Under the pieces are notes generated by a model. That model did no database searches, had not been told where the DNA came from, and saw nothing but the letters and a program-made list of their open reading frames with translations. Below, piece by piece: positions 35,160-47,070 of a DNA stretch of 64,000 nt. Source of the stretch: Zantedeschia hybrid cultivar (taxonomy: Eukaryota; Streptophyta; Magnoliopsida; Alismatales; Araceae). Where the stretch lies: positions 75,089,150-75,153,149 of the forward strand of contig JARZZO010000002.1 of NCBI GenBank assembly GCA_030544215.1, read 5' to 3'. The first letter of the stretch is position 1; every line of letters starts with the position of its first letter. The translations under genes were made by a program, and so were the position numbers.

Positions 35160-36073
35160 TGATGAGTCAGAATCCGATTCGGCCCATTGAAACAAGTCCA
35201 AACCCCGCTCAGCCCAGCAGCAGCAGTACAAGGCCCTCAGGGAGCCTTCGACCCATCAGCGGCTCAACAACCCTCGGCCCGTAAGCGGCACCGTCGCTCC
35301 CGGCCCAACATGCTTCAGCCCATCAGCGGCCCACTAGCCTACGGCCCGGGAGCAGCGCGGCAGCCCAGGGCCCAACAGGCTTCGGCCCATCAGCGGCCCA
35401 ACCCCCTTCGGCCCGATAGCTAAGTCCGGCCCACTCCGGTGGCGGACCAGACACTATGGCGGTTTACCAGTAAGCCCGCATTTAGTCCTATATCGACTAC
35501 CACCGTTAACCATCCTCTATCCTCTACTATAAATACACCGCTATTTATTGCCAAAGGGATGCTCTCTTAAGCCTCCGAGACCCTTAAGGACTACGGTCCA
35601 AAAAGCATTAAAACTACTCTTTGCCTTCTGAATCGAATCTTCTTCAGGAGCTAACTTGACCGTCGGAGGGGGTTCCCCAGGGCCGAACCCGGGGACTCCT
35701 ACTGACCGGTTTTCTTCTTCTTTTCCTCCTGCAGGAGCTCGGTTCGAATCATCACTGACCTCCCCGAGTCGGTCTTGGCCGCCGACCTCGGACTCCTCTC
35801 CCTGGTCTCGACGCCGTGCGCCGGCTGCCCCGCAACAGAGGAGACCCGGTCTCGCGCCGCCCCTTCGTCCGCCGAAGGAGCTTCGGCCCCGACTTCCCGG
35901 AGCGAGCCAGCCGCCGACCGAGCACCCCTCGGCCTTCGGACCTTCGGCTTCGCCTCTGCATCCTCCGCCTTCCGGATCCCGTCGGGCCTCTTTACACCGA
36001 TCCGACCCAGCTCCGGATCCATCTCTTCGGATTCCAGCTTCGGAATCCGGTCGTGATAGCTTCGGCTACATCA
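35160..36073 (+). repeat. Solo LTR of a Tat-related family
   Basis: A 914-bp LTR beginning TGATGAGTCAG and ending GGCTACATCA. It is flanked by the exact duplication AAGAT (35155-35159 and 36074-36078), with no internal region. It shares organisation with the 16-27 kb element: GGCCCA-rich start, TATAAATA at 35528-35535, GACCGTCGGAGGGGGTTC, then TCTTCAGGAGCTAAC. It is longer and clearly diverged. Solo LTRs arise by recombination between the two LTRs of one insertion. Confidence 0.92.
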
Positions 36074-36078
36074 AAGAT

Positions 36079-37946
36079 GAAAAAAATACTCGTATTTTTT
36101 TTTGACACCAATCGATTTATTCACGTACAATACAATACAAAAACGTTTGATATTTTTCATTTAATACACTATTATTGAATTAAGATAAGATCTTTACTAC
36201 TTAACTATCATACAACAATATGCTATATAATAAAAATTTATTTTTGGTTGAGAAAAACTCATGATCTGGTTAAGAACTTTTTATTATATGATTATAGTTT
36301 TTATTTTAAAATTTATAAAGTCTTGATGAAAAATTTTGACTATCTCATTTAAATTCTAAATTGAATTATATTTGAATATATTTTTACCGTATAATACCTG
36401 TACCGTATTTAAGTAGCTATGGGTGGTTCAAATATTTTTATATTATTTGACAAATTCTAGAAAGTATAATATTTTCAAAAATCTACAAATGTTATAACTA
36501 AAATCACAGGAAACCCAACACTCAAATTCCGAATTCATTCAAATCTAAAAAAATTAACATGTGTTGTAGATGCAGCCGCAAGCTGGCCAGCTGTTGGTAA
36601 ATACTGTTCCTAGGTCATGTAGAATCTTAGTTTTTTTGTAATTACTTAATTAAAAAGTTCTAATGTTGAATTTGATTGAACAGTTTAAATGTTGAATTCG
36701 AATGGTCTTCTGGATAATTTAAAGAAGTTGACGACTGTTCAATCTTGATGATACACTCACAGCTAACCCTATACTAGGGCTGTCAGTGGATCTGGGTAAT
36801 ATATGCGTATGATCCACATTAACATTTGATTAGTTGAATATTTATTCAATTAGAATATTTGACGGGAATGTTTGAATATCGGATTAATTGTTGGAATAAT
36901 ATTTTGAAGCGAAAACAGAAAATAGATATCCGCTAATTAATATCCAACCGATCATGTCTTTTGATAAGTTCTTCTAATTTTAGTGATGTTTATATATGTA
37001 AATGACGTGCTTGATATTTAAAGCACACTTAATAGATGCATTGAGGGACACCGATAAAGTTTATTATGAATTTTTTTATCTTTAGTAATTTTAGTTACTT
37101 ATATAAATTATTTTATCTATTTATTATTATCTAAGATATATTTAATAGAGTATTTGAGTTATTTAAGACTTATTTAGATATTTATAGTTTGAATATTTAT
37201 TAATTTAAAATTACTTATAATTTTGATATAATTTTGATTTTAATATTAATATTTTTAGGTCTACAATATTATATTAAAATCAATATTGAAAAAATATAGA
37301 AGAAGATGGCTGAAGGGAAAAGAGAGAGCAGAGGTCCTTAAAGCGCTCGGAGACTAAATTCTAATAATTTTGATGTAAGTTCAAATATGCATTAAATTTG
37401 TTATAATAACATACTTTATCAATATATGAATATCAAAATTGATAAAGCGTAACCAAACACCCATTATTATTAGCAATACTAAAACGATATTGTGATAGTG
37501 CTATTTAATCCAGCAACCACACCTCAGAAACTTACATTAAATACTAAGAGTGGCTCTCACATATTACATAGTATTTAAAAAAAAATCTAATAAAAAATTT
37601 CAGCCATTCCACAAGATATTTCTACGACTACCACCGCATGCCACTATAAAATGAAACTTTCTGCGATAAAATACTAGCAACCTATGCCTAAAATCATCGA
37701 TTCTAAGCTATATTATTTGGGATAAGCCATAAAAATGTTGCACCCCTTGTAAGTGGCGCACTGATGAAACGTACTCTTATTTCATGACACTCATTTTGAT
37801 TGGGACAATTTGATTAAGAGAAGTATTCATTGTATTGTCTCTTTAAGGTATTATAGTACGATCGTCATCTAATCATGACTTACTAAATTTAATCTTATTG
37901 CACTCTTATAAGAAAGGGTGCACTTCTTAATAAGATAATGCAACAA
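36079..37946. other. AT-rich intergenic sequence
   Basis: No gene, RNA or complete element recognised. Confidence 0.5.
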
Positions 37947-37951
37947 TTATG

Positions 37952-38341
37952 TGTTAGGAATTTTCGAAATACCTGGAGCGGAAGTCATCCCTAACGTAGA
38001 GGAAGACGATGCCGGAGTCGATCCCCACGCGCAGCGGACCTCGAACAAGAACGTACGAACTCCAGGCAGGAAGACGGTGTAAACCCACGCACTGTCTCCA
38101 CTGGTTTCCTCTCTCTATTCGTCTTAATGCGTATAACCTAATGGGGAGTCACATGCTTCTTTTATAGAGAGGAGGGACCAGTCCCGTTCTTACTTCTAAC
38201 AGGATCCTACCCATTACAGGATCCTTATTGGGCGCCTAATGGGTTAAGCCCAATCATATTCCATTAATTGGATGCCTAATGGTGTGCAAGTGTGCAACCC
38301 AGTAAACACAAGTGGACCACTAATTGGATTAAAACCCAACA
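37952..38341 (-). repeat. 3' LTR of the copia element
   Basis: 390 bp. On the minus strand it starts TGTTGGGTTTTAATCC and ends AAATTCCTAACA. It closely matches the LTR at 44903-45292. Confidence 0.92.
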
Positions 38342-38779
38342 TTCTCCCACTTGGTCCAACTTGTCTTAAGCATATCAAATCTTCCTTTGAAAACATACTT
38401 ATAGTATAAATATATATAGTTTCAAAAAGGACTCTTGAAGATTTGACATCATGGGCATACACCTGAAGAGAAAATCACGGTATGCGCACGCACGATAAAA
38501 CAAAACTACACACCATTCCAATTAACGGAATCTTAAAGGTTCAAGAACAGTAAATCAAATGACATGAGTCATGGCGGTAAATGCATTCAATTACGCACCA
38601 CCTTCCATGTACCACAATGCCACCAACTTACTATAATTGAACATCAAATATGGAACTGTAGATAAACTCAAACATAATGTTTATCTATTGGTCACCACTT
38701 AAACATACAATCTGCCATCCATAATCCATAACCAATATGTATACAAAATAAATGGAAAAGGCAGAAAGTAATTGAAGAA

Positions 38780-39142
38780 TCACAACATATCGAGTGAACT
38801 GACAAGACCCATCCGAATCACATGATTACAAAAAGTGCTAGCAGGTAGTCCTTTCGTGAGTTGGTCAGCAACTATAAGATCTGTTCCGATATGTTCTATA
38901 GACACTTCTTGATTATTCACTCTGTCTCTAAGAGCAAAATACTTAATGTCTAAGGCTCTACCACCTTTGGACGTCTTATTGTTCTTAGAGAAGAAGACCG
39001 CAGCGGAATTGTCACAATATATCCTGATAGGTCTGGAGACGAAGTCAATGAATGATAGATCTGTGAGCAGATTCCGCAACTGGATGGCCTGTGCACTAGC
39101 CTCAAAACAAGCAATGAACTCAGTTGCCATCGTGGAAGCCAC
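38780..39142 (-). pseudogene. Copia RNase H, C-terminal part
   Basis: Reads ATEFIACFEASAQAIQLRNLL, then IYCDNSAAVFFSKNNK and TDLIVADQLTKGLP, the typical end of copia pol. It is separated from the upstream RT pieces by stops. RNase H would remove the RNA strand during cDNA synthesis. Confidence 0.85.
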
Positions 39143-39346
39143 TGTTATACTCTGCTTCTCACTGCACCAAGTGATAGCTCCTCCTGCCAGGAGGAAGATG
39201 TATCATGTAGTGGACTTCCTCGAATCAAGGCAGCCGCCAAAATCAGCATCAGAATAGGCAACGACCTCTAGCTGATCTGACCTTCTGTAAGTGAGCATGA
39301 AATCTAATGTGCCCTTAAGATACCGCATGACTTTCTTAGTAGCTTT

Positions 39347-39571
39347 CTAATGATCCATGCCTGGGTTGCTCTGGTACCTGCTGAGCATACCCACGGCAAA
39401 AGCTATATCTGGACGTGTACAAGTCTGAAGGTACATTAAGCTCCCAACGACAGAAGCATATGGGATATGCTCCATCTGCTTCCTTTCCAAGTCGTTCCTG
39501 GGACACTGTAATTCATGCAACAAACCAAGATCACTGCTGGCAAGTAAGATGTCATCCACATACAAAAACAA
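39347..39571 (-). pseudogene. Copia reverse transcriptase remnant
   Basis: The catalytic FLYVDDILLAS is present but has lost its N-terminal RT domain. At about 39585 the integrase C-terminal frame is joined directly to SGSSFIVLFLYVDDI in another frame, which marks a deletion. A second deletion near 39500 joins LLHELQ to a later segment (YASVVGSLMYLQTCTRPDIAF). Confidence 0.85.
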
Positions 39572-39581
39572 GACAATGAAA

Positions 39582-41630
39582 CTACTCCCACTGATCCTTC
39601 TGTAGGTATACTATGAACTCATCAGATATGGCAGGTCTCCTGACTCTTTCAGATCGACGCAATGTTGGCCCCTGATCTACCTGAGAAGGTGGTTGGTCAA
39701 CAACAGCGACATCTTCTGGCTCTGGAGCAACCTGGGGTGGACCAACTGCAACTATTTGCTCCCCTAGGATTTCATTCCGAGGAATGAATATGGGAACAAC
39801 GTTGTCAGTTGTTACAGGTATTTCAACCTGATCCTGTAACTCCTCAAAAGAAATATCTCGAGAAGGTCCACTCCCACTAACTCCGCCATCTTCAAGGAAC
39901 CTCGCCTTATCTGTTTCTATAATGATGGGAACATGAGATGGGCAATAGAATCTATACCCTTTTGATCTCGCCGGATAACCAATGAAGAATCCACTGGTTG
40001 TTCTGAGATCAAAAGTCTTTTCCTGTGGACTATATGGTCTAGCCTCAGCTGCACACCCCCACGTGCGCATATAGCTCACAGAAGGTTTCCTACCACACCA
40101 TAACTCATAGGGAGTCTTAGGCGCAGCCTTCGTAGGAACCTTATTCACAATGTGAGCAGCTGTCTTAACGGCTTCGCCCCACAAGGATAAAGGAAGGGTA
40201 GAATGACTCAACATTGCCCTGACCATTTCTTTAAGCGTTCGATTCCTTATTTCTGCAACCCCATTCTGGTATGGGCTGCTAGGAGTAGTGTACTGAGGTA
40301 CAATACCCTCTTCTTTAAGGAATTTAGCTAATGGACCAGGCCTTTGTCCCATCTCAGTATACCTACCATAGTACTCGCCACCTCTATCAGACCTGACTAT
40401 CTTGATTACTTTTCCTGATTGTTTCTCTACTTCCTTCTTGAAATCCTTAAAGATATTAAAAACATCTGTCTTTTCAAGAAGTAAATAGAGATACATGAAT
40501 ATAGAATAGTCATCTATAAAGGTGACAAAGTACCTATCACCATTCAGACATGGTGAAAAGGGACCACAGATATCAGTGTGAACTATTTCTAAAATTCCAG
40601 AACTCCTTGTGACATCTTTATTAGGCGTGTGTGTTTGCTTTCCTTTAATACAATCAACACATGTCTCGAAGTCAGTGAAATTCAGAGTGTGTAACACTCC
40701 TTCTCCCACTAACCTTTTGAGCCTCTTAATGGAGATGTGTCCTAATCTCCTATGCCACAACATGGATGAATTTTCATTAACTCTACCACGCTTGTTGCCA
40801 GTAAGGACCGAAGTATGCAGGGTGTTATGAGATTGTTCAATCACATTGCTAAGACACAATTTATACAAACCATCAGATATAGAACCAGTACCAATAACAA
40901 TAGAATTCTTTATTAATTCAACTGAACAGTTTCCAAGTTTGACTTGAAAACCTTTTGAATCAAGTCTTGATACTGAAACCAAATTTCTACTAAAAGATGG
41001 TACATAAAAAGTGTCTTCTAAATCTAGAACAAATCCTGATTCCATAACTATCCTATAAATTCCTACGGCCTTCACTTGTGAGCGCGTCTTATTTCCTGAA
41101 AAGATGCTCCGCTCACCCTCATTCGGAGGCCTTTGGAAAAGGAATCCCTGCATAGAAGTGGCAACATGCACAGTAGAATCTGAGTCAATCCACCATGTGC
41201 TTTTAGGAACATTGACTAAATTAGACTCATAGCAAACATAGGATGTATGCTCTCGAACACTACCACTAGTGTATTTCATTGAGGACAGTTTAGCCATTAA
41301 AGTTCTGGCTTTGACCTTATCAGAACTAATGAACTGTTCCTCAATAGTCTTAAGAAATCCACTAGCAGTAGTCTGATCTGGGATAGATCCCTTAATGTTC
41401 TGTCTAACGTGTCCCTGAAGGAACAGAAGACAGAGACGATTGGACTTTTCCCATTTTTCATAATGAGTCTGCTGTTCCAACGAGCTTTCTGGAGTAAGTG
41501 GAGCCGGCATAACCTCACGTAATGCTAAATCTAAGTCCATGCAGCCTAGAGCAAATTGTATCCTTTGTTTCCACTCAGTGAAATTAGTGCCATTCAGGTA
41601 CGGCACACTAGCATTAAATGGTGCAAACAA
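39582..41630 (-). pseudogene. Copia gag-protease-integrase, one long but deleted frame
   Basis: A 682-codon open frame. Residues 5-130 are gag (YLNGTNFTEWKQRIQFALG), ending without the CCHC knuckle. This implies an in-frame deletion before the protease. The protease site at 149-151 reads D-S-D instead of D-S/T-G. The GAG-pre-integrase (LWHRRLGHIS, about 291; CVDCIKGKQ) and integrase core follow, with HTDICG (D353), RSDRGGEY (D415) and NGVAEIRNR (E460), then the GKKP-like WCGRKPSVSYMRTWGC segment. Although open, it lacks parts needed for function. The lineage was not assigned. Confidence 0.88.
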
Positions 41631-43320
41631 AGGAGAAGCAGCTGAAATAAAACAAACACATGCTCACATATAAGGCAATGGAACTAAAATATTGCAAGTA
41701 ATGAGGCAAACAGATATGCAAAGTAATTCAACAACATAAAGAGAACTACTTTATCAAGTCGTCCGATAGCTTCATGGACGAACCCCCCGAATTAATTTAA
41801 GTGATAAAACTAAAACTTATAAACATTTTGATATCAAGAGAGAGTACCTCTGGGTACATAACTCTCAAGAATCGCCATGTAGATAAATTTTATTTTATCC
41901 TGCTCATGACATGAAAATAAATACTCCTTTGGGAGTTAAATTTACAATCAAGTCATGAACACAAGTATTTGAAATCATTTTAATTTCTTAACGAGTATAT
42001 TTTATTATTCTCTATGCATAAGGTCACTTTGGTGATCTACTTACACACTTTGAATATTAAAACATCCTCCCCCAATTAAAATGATAACAAATATCTAAAT
42101 GCTCATCAATAATGCTATTTAAAACTTAATATGGTAAGATTTTATCAATCCTCGTAATTAGTGCCACTTTGGTGGTCAAACTAATCATTTAGAAATCAAA
42201 ATTTACCACGAAACTACATAATAACATTAATAAACACATAACATGAGTAAAAAAGGACATAAACACAATAATTAATGCAATCTTAAGTGGAGATATTCAT
42301 ACATGATTAAAACTGTAAAGGGGACAAATAATCACAAGAAGTATCTCCTAAACTTACAGCAATAATTATTGATTCTTAAACAATATTAAACATGCTTAAA
42401 ACTATATTAAAATGGCTACTTAACAAGTTTATAGCATGCTGTTACATATATGTCCTTTTTCTGTTTGCAGAAAGAAAACTGAATTGCAAACATAACCTGA
42501 ACAGTTTACAGAAAAGTCCTGAATTGTAAACATACTTTGCAGTTTGCAAGAACAATCAGAAATTGCAAACATATCCGTTTTAATTTGCAGAAACAACTTA
42601 AATTGCAAATATATCCGTTTCTGTCTGCAAAAATAACCAAAATTACAAACAGATTATCAGAAATTGTGTATGTATCCAAGCAGATTTAAAATATGACCTT
42701 TTATCCTTTAAAGATCACTAATGGGCCTAAAATGGGTCCAGAAATTTGGGCCAAAGATCCAGAACTTAATGGATCAATTAAATGACCATTAGTGAATTTT
42801 AAAAGATAAAAATAACTAAAAGAATTTAAATTAAATGATTTTAAATCTTTTTAACTTAAAGGATACATCTACACAAACGGATATAAACGGATGCGGGTCC
42901 GGTTCTTAACGGATTAACGGGTTCGATTTGAGTTAGATTAACGGATTCGGGTCGGATACTTAATCGGATCCGAATTCGGGTCTTAATGATATCCAAACGG
43001 ATATCGTATCTAGAATTCGAATCCAAGACCCGTTAACTAATATCCGTTAAGGAATTATCAAATGGATCTGAATTTGGGTCTTAATAAGATCTTAACGGAT
43101 ATAATACCCAAAATATGACCCAAATAATCTTTAACCAAGATCCGTTACGGATTTAAAATCTAACCCAAATTAGACCCAATGGTTTCCTAAATACAAAGTT
43201 TCCTAAATCCAATAGTTTCTTAAACCCAACATCTTCAACCTCCCAAAAAGGAAAGTTAGGGTTTAGAAACTCCATTTTAAGAAATCCAAATTTTAGAAAA
43301 TTCAACTTTAGGAAACCGCC
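41631..43320 (-). other. Copia 5' leader with degenerate repeats
   Basis: Non-coding. It includes degenerate direct repeats of about 55 bp around AATTGCAAACATATCCG (42430-42670). Another set is built on ACGGATT/GGATCCG/CGGGTC (42880-43160). Confidence 0.6.
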
Positions 43321-43728
43321 GCCGGAACCCGAAAACCCTCGCCGGAATCCGCCCCCCCCGCGCGCCGCCGCGCCGCTGCGCGGGGCGGCACCGCGTAGTG
43401 CCGCGTGGGCTCTGCGCGCGGTGCCGCGGCCCTGCGCAGCGCCGCGCGGGCCTGCGCGGCCGCAAGCGCTGCGCGCGGCCGCGCACTGCGCGGGCCAGCG
43501 CGCAGGCCGCGCCCGCGTGGCGCGGCCACGCGCGGGCCGCGGCCGCCCGCCGCGGCGGGGCGTGCCGCGCTCGCGCGCCGCCCCGCGCGGGCCTGCGCGG
43601 CCAGCGCTGCCGCGGGCGGGCCGCGGCCGCCCGCCGCGGCGGGGCGTGCCGCGTCCGCACGGCCACGCTCGGCCGTGGCCGGCAATCCAGCGGCGGCCGC
43701 CTGCGGCCGTCCGGCCGTTAGGGCGCCC
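43321..43728. repeat. Extremely GC-rich block in the copia leader
   Basis: About 400 bp made almost only of G and C (CGCGG, GCCGC, GGCC). A unit of about 35 bp beginning GGGCCGCGGCCGCCCGCC occurs at about 43535 and 43618. All six frames stay open because of composition, not coding. The block ends at a T run (43732-43748). Confidence 0.85.
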
Positions 43729-43812
43729 GGAAATTTTTTTTTTTTTTTAAATCCGGGAAGAATCCCGTAGATCGTAGCCCCAAAAAATTCCGACACGGGC
43801 TTTGATACCACT

Positions 43813-44061
43813 TGTTAGGAATTTTCGAAATACCTGGAGCGGAAGCCATCCCTAACGTAGAGGAAGACGATGCCGGAGTCGATCCCCACGCGCAGCGGAC
43901 CTCGAACAAGAACGCACGAACTCCAGGCAGGAAGACGGTGTAAACCCACGCACTGTCTCCACTGATTTTCTCTCTCTATTCGTCTTAATGCGTATAACCT
44001 AATGGAGAGTCACATGTTTCTTTTATAGAGAGGAGGGACCAGTCCCGTTCTTACTTCTAAC
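43813..44061 (-). repeat. Extra partial LTR inside the copia element
   Basis: 249 bp corresponding to 37952-38200 of the 3' LTR. It is followed in minus direction by its own primer site (TGGTATCAAAG). The rest of this LTR is missing: beyond the inserted element, only AGGAT remains before leader sequence with a T run. Confidence 0.88.
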
Positions 44062-44809
44062 TAGGGGTGTTCATTATTCGGTTCAAATCGAAAAACCAAA
44101 CCAAACCGGTTAATTCGGTTCGGTTTGGTTCGGTTTGAATTTTTGAAATTTTCGGTTTGATTTGAAACCAAACCGAATTAAGAAATTTGGTTTGGTTTGG
44201 TTTCTCTTGTTCATAAACCAAACCAACCCGAATAAACCGAATTACGTTAAAAGGGTGTAATATAAGTATTAAATTCTTAGATTAAGTGTGAGTTGATGTA
44301 AATTATAAGATATAAAATTTCTTGTACAAAAAAGATGTTAAGTCCTTAATAAAATAAGATGTTTAACTATAATAGTCCATTTCGTGACTTAAACTTCCAA
44401 ATATTTTTTAAATAATATTTTTAATAACTATTTAAAAAATAATAATGTTGAAGTAAATTATTTAATCATAGTAGCCCATTATAAAAAAAGATGTTAAGTC
44501 CTTAATAAAATAAGATGTTTAACTATGATAGTCCATTTCGTGACTTAAACCTTCAAATATTTTTTAAATAATATTTTTAATAATTATTTAAAAATAATAA
44601 TGTTGAAATAAATTATTTAATCATAGTGGCTCTTTATAAGGCCCAAACCGCAAACCAAACCGAACCAAACCGAATTATTTCAGTTTGGTTTGGTTCGGTT
44701 TCAAATTATTACGGTTTGGTTTGGTTCGGTTTGACTCTCTACTTCGGTTTGATTTGGTTTCTAAAATTTTGCCCTCAAACCAAACCAAACCGAACCGTGA
44801 ACACCCCTA
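44062..44809. mobile_element. hAT-type non-autonomous transposon
   Basis: 748 bp with inverted ends TAGGGGTGTTCA and TGAACACCCCTA. It is flanked by the exact 8-bp duplication CTTCTAAC (44054-44061 and 44810-44817), the hAT size. Subterminal regions are packed with CGGTTTGGTTCGG and its complement. The middle has a tandem duplication of 156 bp (44334 and 44490 registers). There is no transposase. Confidence 0.92.
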
Positions 44810-44902
44810 CTTCTAACAGGATTTTTTTTTTTTTTTTAAAATCCGGGAAGAATCCTGTAGATCGGAGCCCGAAAAAATTTCGACACAAACTCTGATACCA
44901 CT

Positions 44903-45292
44903 TGTTAGGAATTTTCGAAATACCTGGAGCGGAAGCCATCCCTAACGTAGAGGAAGACGATGCCGGAGTCGATCCCCACGCGCAGCGGACCTCGAACAAG
45001 AACGCACGAACTCCAGACAGGAAGACGGTGTAAACCCACGCACTGTCTCCACTGGTTTCCTCTCTCTATTCGTCTTAATGCGTATAACCTAATTGGGAGT
45101 CACATACTTCTTTTATAGAGAGGAGGGACCAGTCCCGTTCTTACTTCTAACAGGATCCTACCCATTACAGGATCTTTATTGGGCGCCTAATAAGTTAAGC
45201 CCAATCATATTCCATTAATTGGATGCCTAATGGTGTGCAAGTGTGTAGCCCAGTAAACAAAAGTGGACCACTAATTAGATTAAAACCCAACA
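44903..45292 (-). repeat. 5' LTR of the copia element
   Basis: 390 bp, ending next to the primer site TGGTATCAGAG (minus strand, about 44900-44890). A leader of about 80 bp containing a T run (44823-44839) follows. Confidence 0.92.
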
Positions 45293-45297
45293 TTATG

Positions 45298-46738
45298 CGC
45301 TGTCTAATCAACTTTAATGTCTCGCAAGCATTGCAACAAGTATTTCTCTTAAAAAACACGATCTCGCGGTACCCATCAAATATCAAATGGTACCAACTGC
45401 TGCTCTCGCGAACAAGACGACATGAGCTAAATTCCTTGCGGCAGCTAAGGGGCTGCCCGTGTGGAATGGACATACCGCGTCCTCACTGAGTTAGACACTT
45501 CAATGATGAAACGAGCTCTCCTTCTATCGAGTTCAACCAAAAACGACTGCGTCCCCCCCGGAGCTGGGAGTCGTTGTCCTCCGTTGAGCTACCATTTATT
45601 GCTACCTCCATTAGAATCCACAAAACTCTCACAAGCTGTCCCCTACACCGCATAGTGTTTGTGTGGTGTTGCAGCCAATAGTTAATTTGTGGCTTACCGT
45701 TATGGTTTGAGTGTCTCATATGCATGGTTCTATTTTTAGAAAAAAAAATGTCTCTTGTGAGATGGATATATCCTATAAATGTTAGATTGTCTTTTGTTTT
45801 TTTTTGAACAGGTACATATATTTAGCAGTGAGAGATCTTTCAGAGTTGGAGATAATTTCGAACTAGTCGGCAATTTCGCCTAATTAGATGAAAAATATAG
45901 ATCCACCTGATCATATGAAGAAAGTAATCCTACGAACTGAGAATAAATATTTCAAATGAATTTTTAGATTTCAACCAGAAATGGAACTTGATACTTCAAA
46001 TTAGGAAGCAAAAGGTAATAGTGTTAGATTCTCTTTGTTACAACTAATATAAAGGTGAGATTGTCTTTGTCTCCTTAGCTGTCTATAGGAGAATCTTATG
46101 GGAAGAAAGTCCCACGTACGATTGATGAGGAGGTTAAGGCAAAGTATATTATATTTTTAAGTACAAAATTATTTTAACTGAATCGAACCGATAATACCTC
46201 ATGTGAGCCACGGGCGATCTTTTCGCTGCATCGCATGGTATATATTAAATCAAATTGGATTTAATTTGTTGCATTTTCTTCCTTCATGTTATGAGAATCT
46301 AAAATCATATGTGGCATTCCGAGCTTCTTTTGAATCTAAAACTGCAATCTCCTGCTTTGGCATCTGTGTTTGGAATGCTAGAATTTGAGACCCAATGGTC
46401 CGAAATGCCTTCTAAGCAAACAACCTGGCGAATCCTTTCTAGCCTATGATATGGACTAGAATTGATTCGTGGGGGGTTTGAAGTGTTGATGCTTCCATTA
46501 AAGTAGCCCCAAAAGACTTGTTATCTTACCTTGTGGTAGGCATCCAAATTGTTTCTTCTTTGCACAGTGAAGCGATAGACTTTAGAAAAGGCGCCCAACA
46601 TTGCCTTTGCCGATGACGTCACATTGTGTGGGGATCCCTTGTCTCCATGGGAATGGGATCATCTACACAGGATTGTCTAGACCTTTCTGTACCCTGTAAA
46701 CACATAAAAAGGTAAGTGTACTTATTCACAAGGTACAT
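45298..46738. other. Spacer, no gene recognised
   Basis: Contains the inverted SINE-like copy. Other frames, such as 46203-46388, have no recognisable motif. Confidence 0.45.
45795..46025 (-). mobile_element. SINE-like retroposon, inverted copy
   Basis: On the minus strand it carries the blocks shared with 34480-34770 (CTAATTAGGCGAAATT, AATTATCTCCAACT) and ends in an A-rich tail (T run at about 45798-45808 on the plus strand). Confidence 0.5.
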
Positions 46739-47030
46739 TAATGACCAGCCTCCTTCAATTTGGCCTTCGTTTCAGATAGGAGGGAATCCGTCGATGTCTT
46801 TGCCATCATCAGCTCCGTAGATTTCTGGGCCGCCATCGCCTCCAGCTGAACTCTCTCCCACTCCTCAAAATGTTTTTTCTCCCCCTCTGGAGCTTTATGC
46901 AGATCATGAAGCTTGCTGGTGGCACATTAGAAATCCATCTCCAGTCTCTCTTGTGAAATCTACTTAATTTGCTCCTCCTGGAGAACGAAAGGTACAAATG
47001 GCCATGTGAAGGCTGCCCCAAAGCACCTCC
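46739..47030 (-). pseudogene. Coiled-coil gene fragment, unidentified
   Basis: One minus-strand frame reads ISQERLEMDF, a stop, then KLHDLHKAPEGEKKHFEEW, then AMAAQKSTELMMAKTSTDSL, ending KAKLKEAGH and a stop at about 46739. It is charged, heptad-like and coding-like, but has at least two internal stops. It could be exon remnants or a transposon piece. It lies directly left of the LTR at 47071. Confidence 0.35.
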
Positions 47031-47070
47031 TCGCCCAGTCAGCTCCCATGAGCACCGAAGAACTCCCTAT

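Larger units (their letters stand above)
37952..45292 (-). mobile_element. Ty1/copia LTR retrotransposon, deleted, with nested insertion
   Basis: 7.3 kb on the minus strand, flanked by the exact duplication TTATG (37947-37951 and 45293-45297). Both terminal LTRs are 390 bp. In minus direction: LTR (45292-44903), primer site TGGTATCAGAG, leader, a second partial LTR interrupted by a hAT-type insertion, the primer site again, a GC-rich leader, one gag-protease-integrase frame, pieces of RT-RNase H, a purine tract (AAGTGGGAGAA, about 38342-38355) and LTR. Internal deletions remove the gag zinc knuckle and much of RT, so it is non-autonomous. Confidence 0.93.

Noticed and set aside
43277..43811. 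Long overlapping open frames on both strands, rich in Ala, Arg and Pro
   Set aside because: They arise because the block is almost pure G+C and so lacks stop codons. No domain or start context supports a gene.
37952..45292. Integrated pararetrovirus
   Set aside because: Order is gag-protease-integrase-RT-RNase H between 390-bp LTRs with a 5-bp target duplication, which is Ty1/copia. No movement or coat protein was seen.
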